Shown: positions 38,046 to 49,439 of the stretch, piece by piece | Layout: each line of letters opens with the position of its first letter | How positions within the stretch are numbered: the stretch's first letter is position 1 | From: Polytrichum commune | Lineage: Eukaryota > Streptophyta > Polytrichopsida > Polytrichales > Polytrichaceae | Length of the DNA: 64,000 nucleotides | Direction of reading: 5' to 3' | Assembly: GCA_950295325.1 (NCBI GenBank) | Contig: OX485804.1 | Span: 56,656,429-56,720,428 of the forward strand | Position numbers and translations under genes: made by a program | The notes under the pieces: generated by a model | The model's database searches: none | Seen by the model: only the letters and a program-made list of their open reading frames with translations | Told to the model about the DNA's origin: nothing

Positions 38046-41000
38046 TGATTTTGTGTAGTATATAAACTTGATGTTATTTCTATAGCCATACAGTACTATG
38101 TAAATCTTTCTTTTTCTTCTCCAAAATCTAGTAGACAAGGATATTAGTTTGAAGGTGATGCACGCATGTGAGTTTTGGTTTTAACAAAGGATGCACCCCC
38201 CAAGCAAACAAACAACACATTACAAATACTCAAAAAGGTCATTTCAAACTTAAGCATGGATCAACATCATATCTTAGTGTAGACTAGTATTGAGTCGCTA
38301 TCTTTGGCATACATAGTAAGAGATTTTTTAGGTACATAGATAATTGTAGCGCCCATGTGCAAGGCCTCCCATATAAAGGTACGGTGTGTTAAAATAAGTA
38401 CCTAGGCCTGTCGTACGACAAGGTGTTAGGATGTAATGCTATCTTTAGTTGAAAATATCAAAAGTGGTCCAATCTATAATTATCCTATTTCCACAAGTGC
38501 ATTCTTCTAGTTAGAGTATGTATATAAATATGTATATAAAAAGAAATGAGAGATGCAAGTTTGTATAAATGATCTAATTTCCACTATGTAGCCACATATA
38601 TTTATCATTGTTTGCACTTATGATTTTTTTTTTGGTCAAAGAGTGAGATGACATTGACCTTGATTTGGCATGAACAACAGACACTTCACCCTTGGTAATG
38701 GCTTGAGTCTCATATGTGAATCCAGGTCATGTCTATGAAGCCAAGTAATGGAACCAATGCTACTCCCTCTTGTTGGAGGCAATTTCTTTCAGGTATTATT
38801 TTATGTTAACTACACATAACATATCATTTCAATCTCATAGACAATATAAAATTTAACTTCAACTCTTCTTGGGGACTTTTATGAATCATTGGCGTAGACC
38901 ATAGAATGTATACCAATGTCTTTAAAGGTTAAATTAGCTCATTGAAAGTTTGGTGATAACTATGTACACATTATTTACCAAGTTTGCTAGGACCTCAATT
39001 CTATTACACTCATAAGTGGACTATGAAATTCTCCCCCCCCCCCCCCCCCCCCCACTCCAAAAAGTGTGGTGTAGTTTTTGGCTTAAACAAACAACCAAGG
39101 AAACAATCAAGGAAGACTTAAAAGGTGACTTATCTATCATCTGGGTGTTTCAGATAAGTTTTGTTAAAGGAATTACAAAGTTATTTTATTCCGTTCCGGA
39201 TTAAGATTGATGATTAGGTCAAAGAGACGGGGAAAACTTTGAAAGCACTCCAAAACAGTACATGCATATGTGACAGTCACTCACCTCACTTTATTTACCC
39301 GGTCGATAGACTGGCAGTGAGTTCATTTTAATTGGACCAAGTGCAGTGCACAACCATAGGCACAACCATAGTCAATGATCTTGCGTGAGTAACCCATTTT
39401 TGTCTCTTTACCGAAGTCAAGGGCACTTTGGCGTAGTCAATAGTCTTTCCTTAATTAAGCCCATTTAATGTAACTTGAATATGCAGTGCGGTAATCCTTT
39501 CAGGATGGTCCGTCTTCTTTGATTAGATCCAATCTTAATTATACGGTCCGACAATTGTCTTTTACCTGATCTTGGCCAAGGCAATCATAATCTATTTCCT
39601 CAAGGCAATAAGTCAAAACCACTTATGCGTGTTAGCATATTCTCACATCACTCATAAATCCATTTAGTTCATTTAAGGTTCCAATTCCACACTCTTAGTC
39701 CTTAGAACATTTAGTTAACCAATCCATTTCATTATTGCAAATAAGGTTTAAGCAATCCAGTTATTAAAAGTGGTGGAATTCTAAGTGAACCTTAATTCCT
39801 TTAAGGTTTTAACAAGCAGTTAAATCTTACCGGTGTCATAAGCGGCACGTCCTTTTGTCTTCTCCGCCTCCGGTTAACCTTTCGCAGTCAATGGTCTTGA
39901 CCCGTTGACGCTTCATCTTTCATCAAAGGTTAGAAAGAAAGAGTTTCTCCATTTACATTACAACGACAATCGACTTACTTATTTGCTCAATCAAACAACT
40001 CCATGCAACGACAAATCAAATTCCTTTTGCCTTCTGATCATAACCTGGAAGAGTTGAATTAATTGATACCAGATTGATTCAGTATATTGACATCAAATTT
40101 GATTAACGCGAAGTCAACACAATACCCAATGGAGGCTAATGATTTGCGGAAATTGCTCATTGGAAGACATCGGTCATTACCCGACCTTATCGTAGAAAAG
40201 CAGTCAATTGTCTGTGATTACAGTGCAAGCAGTAAATCTATATTGATACCCTCAGGTTCCTTTAAGTTCTTGAGTAGGCCACATAAGCAGGTCATTTACT
40301 CTCAATATTCTCAAATTCCTATATTCACCAGTCCTAACTCACAAGGATAATGCGCTGTAATTATTACGAGGTCCAAAACATGCTTCCTCCAACTTAATTA
40401 CCCACAGACAATGGCCGCATAATAGCTTACAACAGATTGACAATTGCTTTAAATAATAGGACCAGGCCATATTATGCGGTAAAATTCTCATTGACTTCGT
40501 GCATAGACTGCGACCGTAATCATTCAACAGTTTCGCCCCATCCCTTACACATCACAACACTTGATTTGCAATTACGAAACTAATTAAGCCAAGTCTATGG
40601 TCTTAAATTAAATACGAGCCTCCGACAGGGATACGTTGAATTCTATATCAGCCAACAAACTCAACAACACGACAACCTCATACATGCTCGACAATATTAC
40701 AGTTCTTGCAATCCAATTCAGGTATGGATCTCCAACAGGCTGGATCACTTCAACTACTCATGAACAACAGACGATAGACTTGAAATTCAACTCAGAAGTT
40801 ATCCTTTAATTACATAAAATCCCATCTCTCAACTATATGGTCTTATGCAAGTATTTTGACACAAAAAACAAAGCACAAGGTTAATTCAAATGTTAACGTA
40901 ATCCAGTCCATTCACCCTGGAATTACTGCAGATTGTATTTCGATTCCAGCAAAGTCATTCAACGGAAAATTAACTAGAAGGGATTTCAAAAAGTTCTCAA

Positions 41001-41764
41001 ATCAAAGCATATCTATCCTCCTCGGCCCTCTCAACCTTGCTCGGCAATCAGAGAGATCTCCTTTCTCAATTCTCTCCTCTATTCCTGAGAATATGCCAAG
41101 TCCTTGTAACCACCTCGGCAACCAACTAACTATTGCCCTTACTACTAACCTTTCGACTCTCACACGTTTATTGCCCGTTTCCACTAATCATGTTAGGCAA
41201 TACTAGTTGAGCAAAGCCTCTGTTTCCACATTTTTCAATAATGAACCAAAGAATTCAAAAATTACTACTACAAGGTGGCAATAGCCAATGAACAAAAAAA
41301 CTCTTCATTCAAATTTGCATCCTCATAAAACCAATATTTATATCTATCCATCCATCCACCCACCCACACCATGATGGTTGATTGAACGGTTCAATTCACA
41401 TTAAGGTAGATGGGTCTTAAGTGGCATGTTCCTTAATCATCCCCCTATATTTGATTGGTATGCGGTTTGACGAGGATCAAAGAGCAAACCTCACTAAGAT
41501 GCATGTCTGAAAGAGATTGGACTTCGCCTTCATATATCAAAAATTACTCTACACTCAAAAGTGAACACAAATAGGATGACCTATGTATCCAATTAAAAAA
41601 CTAACAAATATGCAGCGCCGATAGCCATATCAAATCAGGGGGAGTCCAATTTTCAATAAAGTTTTAGCATATGTTTTATCATAAATTTGCTAACACCACA
41701 TGAGTCTTGTTATGTGTATACATAATTGGTAGAAGTTCGAGAACATGAAAAACGAACCAAATAA
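38046..41764. other. 3.7 kb spacer, one 21-base C-run
   Basis: An uninterrupted run of 21 C lies at 39033-39053. Frames such as 40856-41206 have no recognised domain. I see no terminal repeats, tandem arrays or RNA genes. Confidence 0.4.
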
Positions 41765-42300
41765 CACCAACATACAGACTAGGGATTTGTGACACTCAAG
41801 TAAAATCATTGGTGAAAGCTCATTCATCTCATTGGATGAAATCAACTACTTTAGTATGACCCTTATGGTGTCGGCTTCTTGTCTCAAGGTGACCGAAAAT
41901 ACTTAAGTTTCGTGTGTTAAACCGCCCCAACCTAATTTAAAGGGTGTTAAGAAATACAAAATTTAGTGGATCTAAGAATGAGTGTCTAATATAGAGGAAG
42001 TGGGTGCATCATAGGTTGGCAACCTATTATTATTAGTTGGAATATTTTTAAGAGCAAGTGGGTGCATTATAGGTTGCCAACCCACCACTACTCGTGTGGT
42101 TATTTTTAAGAGATTAGTATGTCATTTTATTAAGCCATTTAAGGCTCCTTTGCCCTCTCACCCTCTCATCTTTGTGTAAACGGCTCTTCCCCGACCTCCC
42201 AGGTTCTTCTCTCCCCTCTTTATTGTTTCTCTTACACTCTCACATTTGTCACATTCTCACAATCTCTCTCACATCACTCACCTTGCATTCATTTTTACAA
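41765..42300 (+). mobile_element. Solo-LTR-like copy of the copia LTR
   Basis: Starting at GGGATTTGTGACACTCAAGT, it shares GGTGTCGGCTTCTTGTCTCAAGG, CCGCCCCAACC and AAGTGGGTGCATCATAGGTT with the reverse-oriented LTR at 34240-34775. Within it, GTGGGTGCATNATAGGTTG-CAACC occurs twice (about 42000 and 42060). No copia coding sequence is adjacent, so it is probably a solo LTR or a fragment. The limits are approximate. Confidence 0.5.
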
Positions 42301-42566
42301 TGTATTGTTTAGTGTCTCATAACTTAACAATTGCAAAGTTAAAGTTTAGGGAATAAATGTTAGCACTCAATTTTTAAAAAATCTTGTAACTTGCATGTTT
42401 TTCTATGAAATCATTTTTATGTATAGAGTGTTGTGCATTTACTTAGACTAGGTGCTTTTGTATTAAACTTTGGAATTACTGTAGTGCTAAGTGGTTTGCG
42501 GCAACTAAACATAAAAATTGATCATATTTCATTAAATTAAAACTTGTGAAAACTCTCTATAGATCC

Positions 42567-42736
42567 CAATGATCGAAACCCAACCGGTTACATGTTGATA
42601 TCGTCCTGATTTGCTTTCTTCATTTGAGCTATATTCTATAGATTCCTCCTAGATCAGTAAGTCTCGAACTTCAACCTATTATTTCTAAAACTCGACTTGC
42701 TCATTTGTAACTCACCCCTAGTTCTCACTGAGCCTT
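42567..42736 (+). mobile_element. hAT-like MITE family A, degenerate copy
   Basis: CAACCGGTTACATGTTGA, CTATAGATTCCTCCTAGATC and CTCGAACTTCAACC align with the better family A copies. The terminal repeats are eroded (CAATGATCG at the left, CCTTG at the right) and no target duplication can be read. Confidence 0.55.
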
Positions 42737-43175
42737 GATAATGTGCATGAAATGGATTTGTTAAAGTAGCACTCCATATATTGACCAATTCCTTTACTCC
42801 AAGATATCCAAAAAAATCAGATTATTGGAGCTTTATGAAACTTTCCCTGGCAGGTAGTCATTTGCAACCAAGTTTCATTCTTCACACTTTGGTTCTTTAT
42901 AATGGTCTTGGGGGGGGGGTCAAAAAAATTCTAAAGAAAATCAAGAGCGCCATCCGGAATTACCTCTGATCATGAACTAGAGTTAGTTGGAGAATTTGTT
43001 GTATGAAAAAGAAGTATGAAGGACTTGGATTGATAGACCCAGAGGTAGCTAAAACTAGCTTACTTTGCAAATGGATTGTCAAGGCTATGGAACTAGGGTA
43101 GTCCAATCTACAACTCATGCTTAGGTATAGACTAGCCAGGTTCAACCCACAGAGAAGGAGTAGCTGGAGAATTAG

Positions 43176-43585
43176 CACGGGTGGATCACTCCATTGTCAA
43201 GTTGAACACCACGTGCGACCAAAAAAATCTTCTTTTGGTAAGTTGCACCACCAAAATGGGTCAAAATTTTATCAAATTTTTTTCATGAGTAGATATACAC
43301 AGTACCTATGACATAGTCAAAAGTGGTAACTAAATTTGATGATTTGTTTTTTTCATAAAACATACCATTTCTAACTAGAATGACACAGAATTGAACTAAA
43401 ACAATTACTAAAAAAAACAAAGATGACTAAAAATTTCAAAAAAGTATACAAAAGATACAATCAATGGTTATGTATATGTAGAAAAAATATCATAAATTTT
43501 AAAATTATTATATGGCATGTAATATAGGGGTAGCAAACTTTGTCCGCACGTGGTGTCAACTTGACAATGAAGTGACCTCCCCGTG
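43176..43585 (+). mobile_element. hAT-like MITE family C inside the LINE
   Basis: The 410-bp element starts CACGGGTGGATCACTCC and ends GAAGTGACCTCCCCGTG. The inverted repeats extend for about 40 bp, including a shared CATTGTCAAGTTGA / CACCACGTGCG part. It has a perfect 8-bp duplication AGAATTAG at 43168-43175 and 43586-43593. Omitting the element and one duplication brings the LINE frame back together at SWRIS-LDWFT. It has no coding capacity. Its end sequence matches the element at 58895. Confidence 0.9.
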
Positions 43586-43915
43586 AGAATTAGTTTGGAT
43601 TGGTTTACCAATAAGCAACATCAAGGGGTTGTGGTTCCAAGGTGTGGGGGCACATGGTAAGGCTTGGAAGATTATGGTGAAGGGTATTTTTCAACTCCCT
43701 CCTCGAACGAGGATGGAATTGCTTCATGCAAATACTTGGTAGTCGGAAGGTCTGGACCTCTTAAATTAGGGCTTTACATATTCCAAAGGCCTTACTCTGT
43801 ATCGCAAAGGTATTCAATATGTGGATAATGTGTGGGATAGTGAATGCCAAGACTTCCTTACACGGGATAAAGTGCACGAGAGGTTTAAACTTACCCCCGC
43901 TGTCGTAGTGTAAAT

Positions 43916-45040
43916 GCATACACTATTTACATGTGAACTTATTTTGTGTTGCATTACGATTCTTTGATTTGGAGGAAAGTAAAAGGGAGTAGAAATAGAT
44001 TACCTTTTTGTTTATTCTTAGTGACTTTTAGTTTACCTTTTTTAATCTTATATCTTTTTTTACTTTTAGTTTACTCTTATTACCCTTTTAGCCTTACTTC
44101 TAGTTTTATCCTTAGTTTATTTTTAGACCAATGGATAATTAAAAGCCATGTGATGAGGATAAGAGGAGGATTTTTGGCCTTATCTCACATGTGTGGTTGA
44201 AGAGAAGAGAGGTTGGAGAGACAAGAGTTTTTTGTTGTGGAAAGCTCATTGTTGTGTTTTGTGTGGATTTGATGAGAATCAGAAAATAAAATATGGAAGA
44301 GTTGCGTTTCATGGGACTATTTTCTCTTGAGTGATCACTTGCTTGAATGAGAATTAGCAAAAACAAAGGTTGTGCTAGTTTGAGTGGAGGAAAGTCTGTT
44401 AGCTCTTGCATAGAAGGGTTGAGACTTCGACCGACCACAAAAAGACGGACAAGTCTTTTGTTGGCAACAATCTTTTGAGGGAGTAGCACTTATCGATAGA
44501 TTTTTTTTGTAAAGATTTGAATCGATCAATTTGGCGTGAAGATTTGAAGATTGAAGAATTTTGAAAATTCAAGTGTGTTGTGGTTTGTGGTCTGTTGTCA
44601 TTTTTTTGTGATTCCCAGCTGGATTTGGAGGCTAGTTGTACTTGAATTTCTTTGCATCGTAAAACTGTTGCGGGTTTTTTTTGTGGGAAACCATAAAAAC
44701 CTCATTTTGTGTTTGTGACAACGAAGTGGGATTGATGACCCACAAGGTTGTACTCTGTTGTTCCCACTGGTGAGGCGCGATTGCTGGTCACCGTGGGTTT
44801 GAAAGTTTAGGAGCCAATCTGTTGGACGTTAGCTCGTGTTCTGATGTCCCGTTTTACCCGTCCGAGGCCTGTGTTTTCTTATTACCCTACCCTTACCCTT
44901 AACCCGTTTAGAGCCGCAACAGGATAGGCCAACGGGAAAGAGTTTGAAGTTTTGAAGAAACTGAAGACTGGGACTTTTGAAGACAAGAAGATTCGACGGT
45001 CCGGCAAGCAAATCTAGTTGCAACCAAAAACCCAGTGCTT
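43916..45040. other. Insertion of about 1.1 kb within the LINE relic, type unknown
   Basis: LINE sequence is readable before 43915 (RDKVHERFKLTPA) and again from about 45050, so the intervening 1.1 kb is extraneous. It is T/G-rich with no coding domain. A CCACTGGTGA...TCACCGTGG stem lies at about 44767-44800. The 5-mer CCGCT occurs at both edges and could be a target duplication, but the ends do not read TG...CA. It may be a degenerate LTR. Confidence 0.45.
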
Positions 45041-46216
45041 TCCCAAAGCGGACCGCTTTCTACCCGACACCGCGGATTTGGGAGACTAGGCCATGCCTAT
45101 CAACAAAACTAGCTGAAAAGTGGAAACCTATGTTGGAAAAAGATTTGGATACTACCTATGTTGGACAATGGGTTGGCTTTTATTTGGTAGGTCAAGAAGA
45201 CCCAACCTTTGTCCTTAAGTGCACGAGGGACTTTATGCCTTCATGCTTGCAATTCCAACACCTAGTCATGCCCCTTTTGGTTCAATGCATCGACAGTGGG
45301 TACCCACTCACGATGCCTTAACGAATGGGAAAAACCAACAAGGGAAATGTAAATTCATCTTTTCCTATGTTAAAACGGATACTCTTAGATGGGACCCGGA
45401 CATGTGGCGTTGGTTGAAAGGGTGTCGCTTCCTTGATTACACCACAAAATTAGGTAGAGACTTTATTACTAAAAGGACCGAGGGGGTCAATAATGCCACG
45501 GAATGCCTACCTAGGAATGCCTACCTACCTAGGAATTACAATTCTACTGGTCTCAGGTGTGGGACTTGTTGCATGCTGGGAAGGAAACTACATTCATGTG
45601 GTCAATTTGGCATAAAGCAGTAGCAGTTAATGAGTGGAGGGCTTGCATCGCACCTACATTCATTTTTAAGCAATGTATCAGCTTCTACCTCCCTAGCATG
45701 AGTGAGTTGGTTAAACACAAATTTTGGGATTGCATTCAAGCACAGAGGGCTTGGAGATGAGCCATGTTCATCATGCACAAGTTGTGCGGGGTGAGGACTG
45801 GCAACTACAATAGCTTTCATTGGAAACAAGCTATGTTTGGGGAAAGGACTAGGAAGAAATTTGGCATCTTGTTTGTGGCATCACTATGTGGATCATTTGG
45901 ATCGAACAGAATGACAAAGTCTTCAACCACTAACAATGGCACGAGTCCGAGGTCAAACACTGCATTTGGGATGAACTCATCTTGTATGCTAAGGTGGCAT
46001 GGAAACGGGTGATTAAGCAAATCAAGATTAATAACTTCTCCGCTATGGCCTTGCTCGAGGGATTTGACAAGACGTGGGGTGCTAGGAACGTCCTTTGTAG
46101 GAGAAAAAAATTACATATTGAATGGAATTGGAAACAACAAAGTAAGTAGTGTGTCTAGCTCTTTGGGCCAAGTTCCATGTGCCGGAGCTGGTCCATTTTT
46201 AAAGTGGGTGAGAAAC

Positions 46217-46251
46217 GGGTGACATCATCCAAAAAATGGGTGATGTCACCC
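46217..46251 (+). other. Stem-loop downstream of the LINE frame
   Basis: GGGTGACATCATCC and GGGTGATGTCACCC pair as a 14-bp stem with one G-T wobble around a 7-base loop. It starts 69 bp after the LINE stop codon. 3'-UTR hairpins are recognised by the reverse transcriptase in some LINEs, so a role there is possible but is only inferred. Confidence 0.5.
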
Positions 46252-46955
46252 ATTTAATGGATGGGTACTTCTATGTGGGGTGCCGGTCTATTCCGATTTT
46301 CTACTTTCTCGCCAAACTTGGTGAGTAATAAGATGTCACATTTTATGAAGGTGACCAGTTATGAAGGTCATCGTCATTTAGCTTTTGATATTTGACTTGC
46401 ACAATAATTTTTTACATTTATTGAATGAATTGCAAATTATGTGTTCTTGGTGTCCATAGGTGGTACAGATGTCATCTATGGAAATATATAAATATTTATA
46501 TATTTTACTTTTAGTTGAAATCGTGATTGTACGTTGTTTATAAGTGTTTTTTGATACATTTTCATAGACTTTGATTTTTCATATTAAACCTGACACTTAT
46601 TATCATATTGCATTATGTATATGTATTTTTTACTATTAAGATCCAAAATTTTGAAAACATCATAAAATAAACGTTCCCATTAGTTCAGTTTAACTCAAAA
46701 TGAGAACTTCGACAATAGAACATACAATCATCTTCTATCTCTTATTTCCTTTTCATTTCTACTCACAACTAGGGTTTGAGTGTACAAAGAGTCCATGATG
46801 CAAGAGAGAGGTTTCATACTCTCGGCAACTAATGCCATCATGTCCGTCATGCCCTAGGAATACCCCTCAAAAGAAAGGACTTGAAGAACAAAGTGGCCTT
46901 TAGTACCCAAAGATGACCAGCCAATCCGGTCACCGGAGCTCTCTAACCGGCACAT

Positions 46956-46985
46956 CACTACTAGGAAAACATGCGAAATATGACT
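46956..46985 (+). repeat. CACTA left terminal inverted repeat
   Basis: These 30 bases are identical to the reverse complement of 60598-60627. They start with the family-defining CACTA and lie next to CAT at 46953-46955. Confidence 0.95.
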
Positions 46986-47830
46986 GGGTTTTGTGACTAA
47001 AAACGGGCATAAATGACCTTATGACTACTACCCATTTTAATCATCAACCCAGTCATAACGGACAAGTCAGATTTTGAAATATGACTACACTCATATCTGC
47101 GGGCATACGTTCCCAATGCCGCGTTCCCGAAATATTTTTGGGTTCTCGATTCTGGGTAGCCTGTCAAATGTGACTATTTATAATCACAAATATGTGACTC
47201 GTATTAGTCATAATTATTTGACTGCATTTAGTCAGCTTCTTCAACTCAATGGCTAAAATGTCATGAAACGTGGTTCTCATAACATGACTGCCAGTGGTTG
47301 CAGAATATGATCGTGATGACTACAATTAGTCATTGATGTAGTTTTGAAATTCTTAAGGCTCGTCATCCATTCACATGTGTTGGTAAACATTCGAGATGTC
47401 GTGACTATATCCAATAGTGCCGGATGACTACAACTAGTCACATTTAAAAACAAAATACTGGTTTCTGACTGATTCTCGATTGTTTTCAGTCCAGATTAAA
47501 CGACTACTCATAGTCATCCACTTAAAAAATTTGCGTATGCTTCCTGATCACTGGTCATCATTTCCAGTTACGTTACTACTTCGTATGTGAAATGGTAGTC
47601 AGAACTTTAGATACATTCAAGATCACGCACAACGATATGACGATATAGATGCAACATATGAGAACAATGTTGACAAAAATTGCAAAAAGTCAACCTTTGT
47701 TTATATAGTCATTGCTTTCAAACATGTGACTAGAGCTAATGACTACATGTAGTCAGCTTGGGTCACATAATATACTCATCAGACCCAAAAAGCTTACTGA
47801 ACACTAAATGACTACATATAGTCCGCTAAA
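46986..47830. repeat. Left subterminal TGACTA/TAGTCA motif array
   Basis: At least twelve TGACTA or TAGTCA hexamers (one mismatch allowed) lie in 0.85 kb. Many form inverted pairs such as GACTACATGTAGTC (47744) and GACTACATATAGTC (47810). In En/Spm the subterminal repeats bind TNPA, so by analogy these should be the binding sites of the element's own DNA-binding protein. Confidence 0.75.
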
Positions 47831-47909
47831 TTCAATCGATCACTACAATCACAGTGAAGCTCTAATATCCACATTGTTCTAACCAAATTGAATCGTGCCC
47901 TATTTTAGC

Positions 47910-49419
47910 CTAATTAAGTTCACATGGATGCTTTAGGAATTGGGTGGGCCACAATATAAAGTTGCCTACTGCTTGTCCCATTTTCGTGATCGGTGGGTCG
48001 TCCAAATCTACGCTGCAATAGAGAAGGTACTCGTCGAGTTTTCTCTTTTGCACTTCCACTGAGACACACCCTTCTGGAATTGTGACCCCATGCAACTTGG
48101 ACCCTTCCAGGTTAACCACTTTTCCAATACCAATCACCTCTTCTTCTTCTCCATCTGCAACACCTATAATCTCAACAACATCGCCCTTGCAAAATTTCGA
48201 GGTCGATGAGCCTTCATCCTTTTGTCCGCTTATCTGCAATAACACAAACATTTGTAAATAAAGGAATGAGGACTGCCATTAAGACTATTCATGCACTTTA
48301 AGAAAACACCAAATGTGCAGTGCGTTGGGTCCCCTTACCTTTGATGTGTTTTTCTCCTGGTGAGCTCCCATTTTGTCTTCTTTCCTATCCGGGGCCGAGA
48401 CAACATGACTGCTTGATTGCTTCTGTTTTGCAGCTTGTCCCCGTGTCTTCCTCTGCTCAAAAACTGGAGATCCCTTCGAAGACCGGCTTTGCTCCCCCTT
48501 GTCCAAAGACCCCTTCTCCTTTCTCTTCCACTCGCTGGTGGTATCCTTCTTAGTCCGGGGTATTTTCTGCTCACCCCCCATGATTTCCAGCTTTTGACTC
48601 TTAATGATCATCTTTTTCTTCTCACCAGGTGGACGAGGCTTCGGGAGGGACGTCAAAGCAACGTCGTCCACATCTTCCTTCCCTTTGCTGACTTCTTCCA
48701 TCTGCATGCCCTCTCTTCCATCAGAGATTTCTTTGGAATCCTTAGATCAACCATAGTCAGTCATGCAGTGACAGTCAATGTTAAAGGGAATTTTCTGACT
48801 AAAGCTAGTCACAAATAGTCTAGAACGTGACTAATGTTACTCATAGTCTCCATAAACTTCACTAGCACTAGTCATAAGCAACTCGGAACTTTGAGGTTCA
48901 TAGGCAATGAGCACAAAAACACCTAAACTTAAACTGTGATTAACCATTGATTATGTGTCTCAGACCTCTGCAACATACCTTTTCACTGAAGACAACGTCA
49001 TCAATTTTCAGCTCATTCTTCATTTTCTCCCCTCCACTGTCATTTCCACATTCAGGGACAATATTATCTTTGTCCACGTTCTCTGCTGAGCTGCTTGCAG
49101 CTCCACCTTCCACCTGTACATTTGAAAGAGGTACTGCATCTGCCTGTGGAATCTTCAAGGCAGCTAATATCAACTTCAGGCTCTCCTCTAACCCATCCAT
49201 GCGTCTGTGTATGTCTCTATCCGACACCATTTTCGAGTGCATGCTGGACGGCGAGCTGCGATCAAATCTGCTTCTTCCTGGTGACTTGGAGGAGACATGG
49301 CTGCCACCTGCCTTCCTAGTTACAGCCTCTTTTTCCTTTCGCATGGACAAGTCAAATTCTTGCCGTGTTAGAGTCCTCTCCAATTCAATGGCCTGCACCA
49401 ACATAGTCTTCCCTTGCAA
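47910..49419 (-). CDS. TNPA-like CACTA protein (three visible exons, minus strand)
   Basis: Exons are 49419-48979 (5' limit open), 48701-48339 and 48233-47910. The junctions are AAAAG|GTATGT, CAG|ATG, AAG|GTAAGG and GCAG|ATA, all phase 0. The first exon has an RQEFDLSMRKEKEAVTRK helix and a DIHRRMDGLEESLKLILAAL helix, suggesting a coiled-coil region. The middle exon is basic and low-complexity (Lys/Ser/Glu-rich). The last exon has KGDVVEIIG and GVTIPEGCVSVEVQ and ends in a MGQAVGNFILWPTQFL block. The pattern G-x-F-x-x-W-P near the C-terminus is typical of plant En/Spm TNPA-like proteins. Expected role: binding subterminal repeats and aiding or repressing transposition. Its orientation is opposite to the transposase, unlike maize En/Spm where both share one transcript. 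A start codon could not be fixed. Confidence 0.65.
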
Positions 49420-49439
49420 AGTGGATCATTGAATCCTAT

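Larger units (their letters stand above)
42781..46148 (+). pseudogene. LINE (non-LTR retrotransposon) 3' part: end of reverse transcriptase and zf-RVT region, interrupted
   Basis: Plus-strand pieces follow the order of plant LINE ORF2. KLSLAGSH and KKILKKIKSAIRNYL lie at 42840-42966, then KKYEGLGLIDPEVAKTSLL and KWIVKAMELG at 43010-43100, then LMLRYRLARFNP to about 43150. A MITE follows (43176-43585), and SLDWFTNKQHQG resumes right after it. WWSEGL and YRKGIQYVDNVW lead to about 43900. After a further insertion, RFLPDT-like sequence resumes near 45050. RWDPDMWRWLKG lies near 45390. The C-terminal zf-RVT-type part (SELVKHKFWDCIQAQRAW near 45705-45757, then WIIWIEQNDKVFN near 45890-45930) ends at a stop at 46148. 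Such proteins reverse-transcribe their own RNA at the target site. Several stops and shifts make this copy inactive. Confidence 0.75.

Noticed and set aside
44875..44905. Telomere-like CCCTACCCTTACCCTTAACCC
   Set aside because: Only three imperfect units, not the TTTAGGG plant repeat, and inside an insertion in a LINE relic.
43916..45040. Annotating the LINE-internal insertion as an LTR retrotransposon
   Set aside because: No TG...CA ends, primer site or coding sequence; only a possible CCGCT duplication.
48320..49432. Plus-strand frames of 77-161 codons
   Set aside because: They are antisense to the TNPA-like exons, which have matching splice sites and the conserved C-terminal block.
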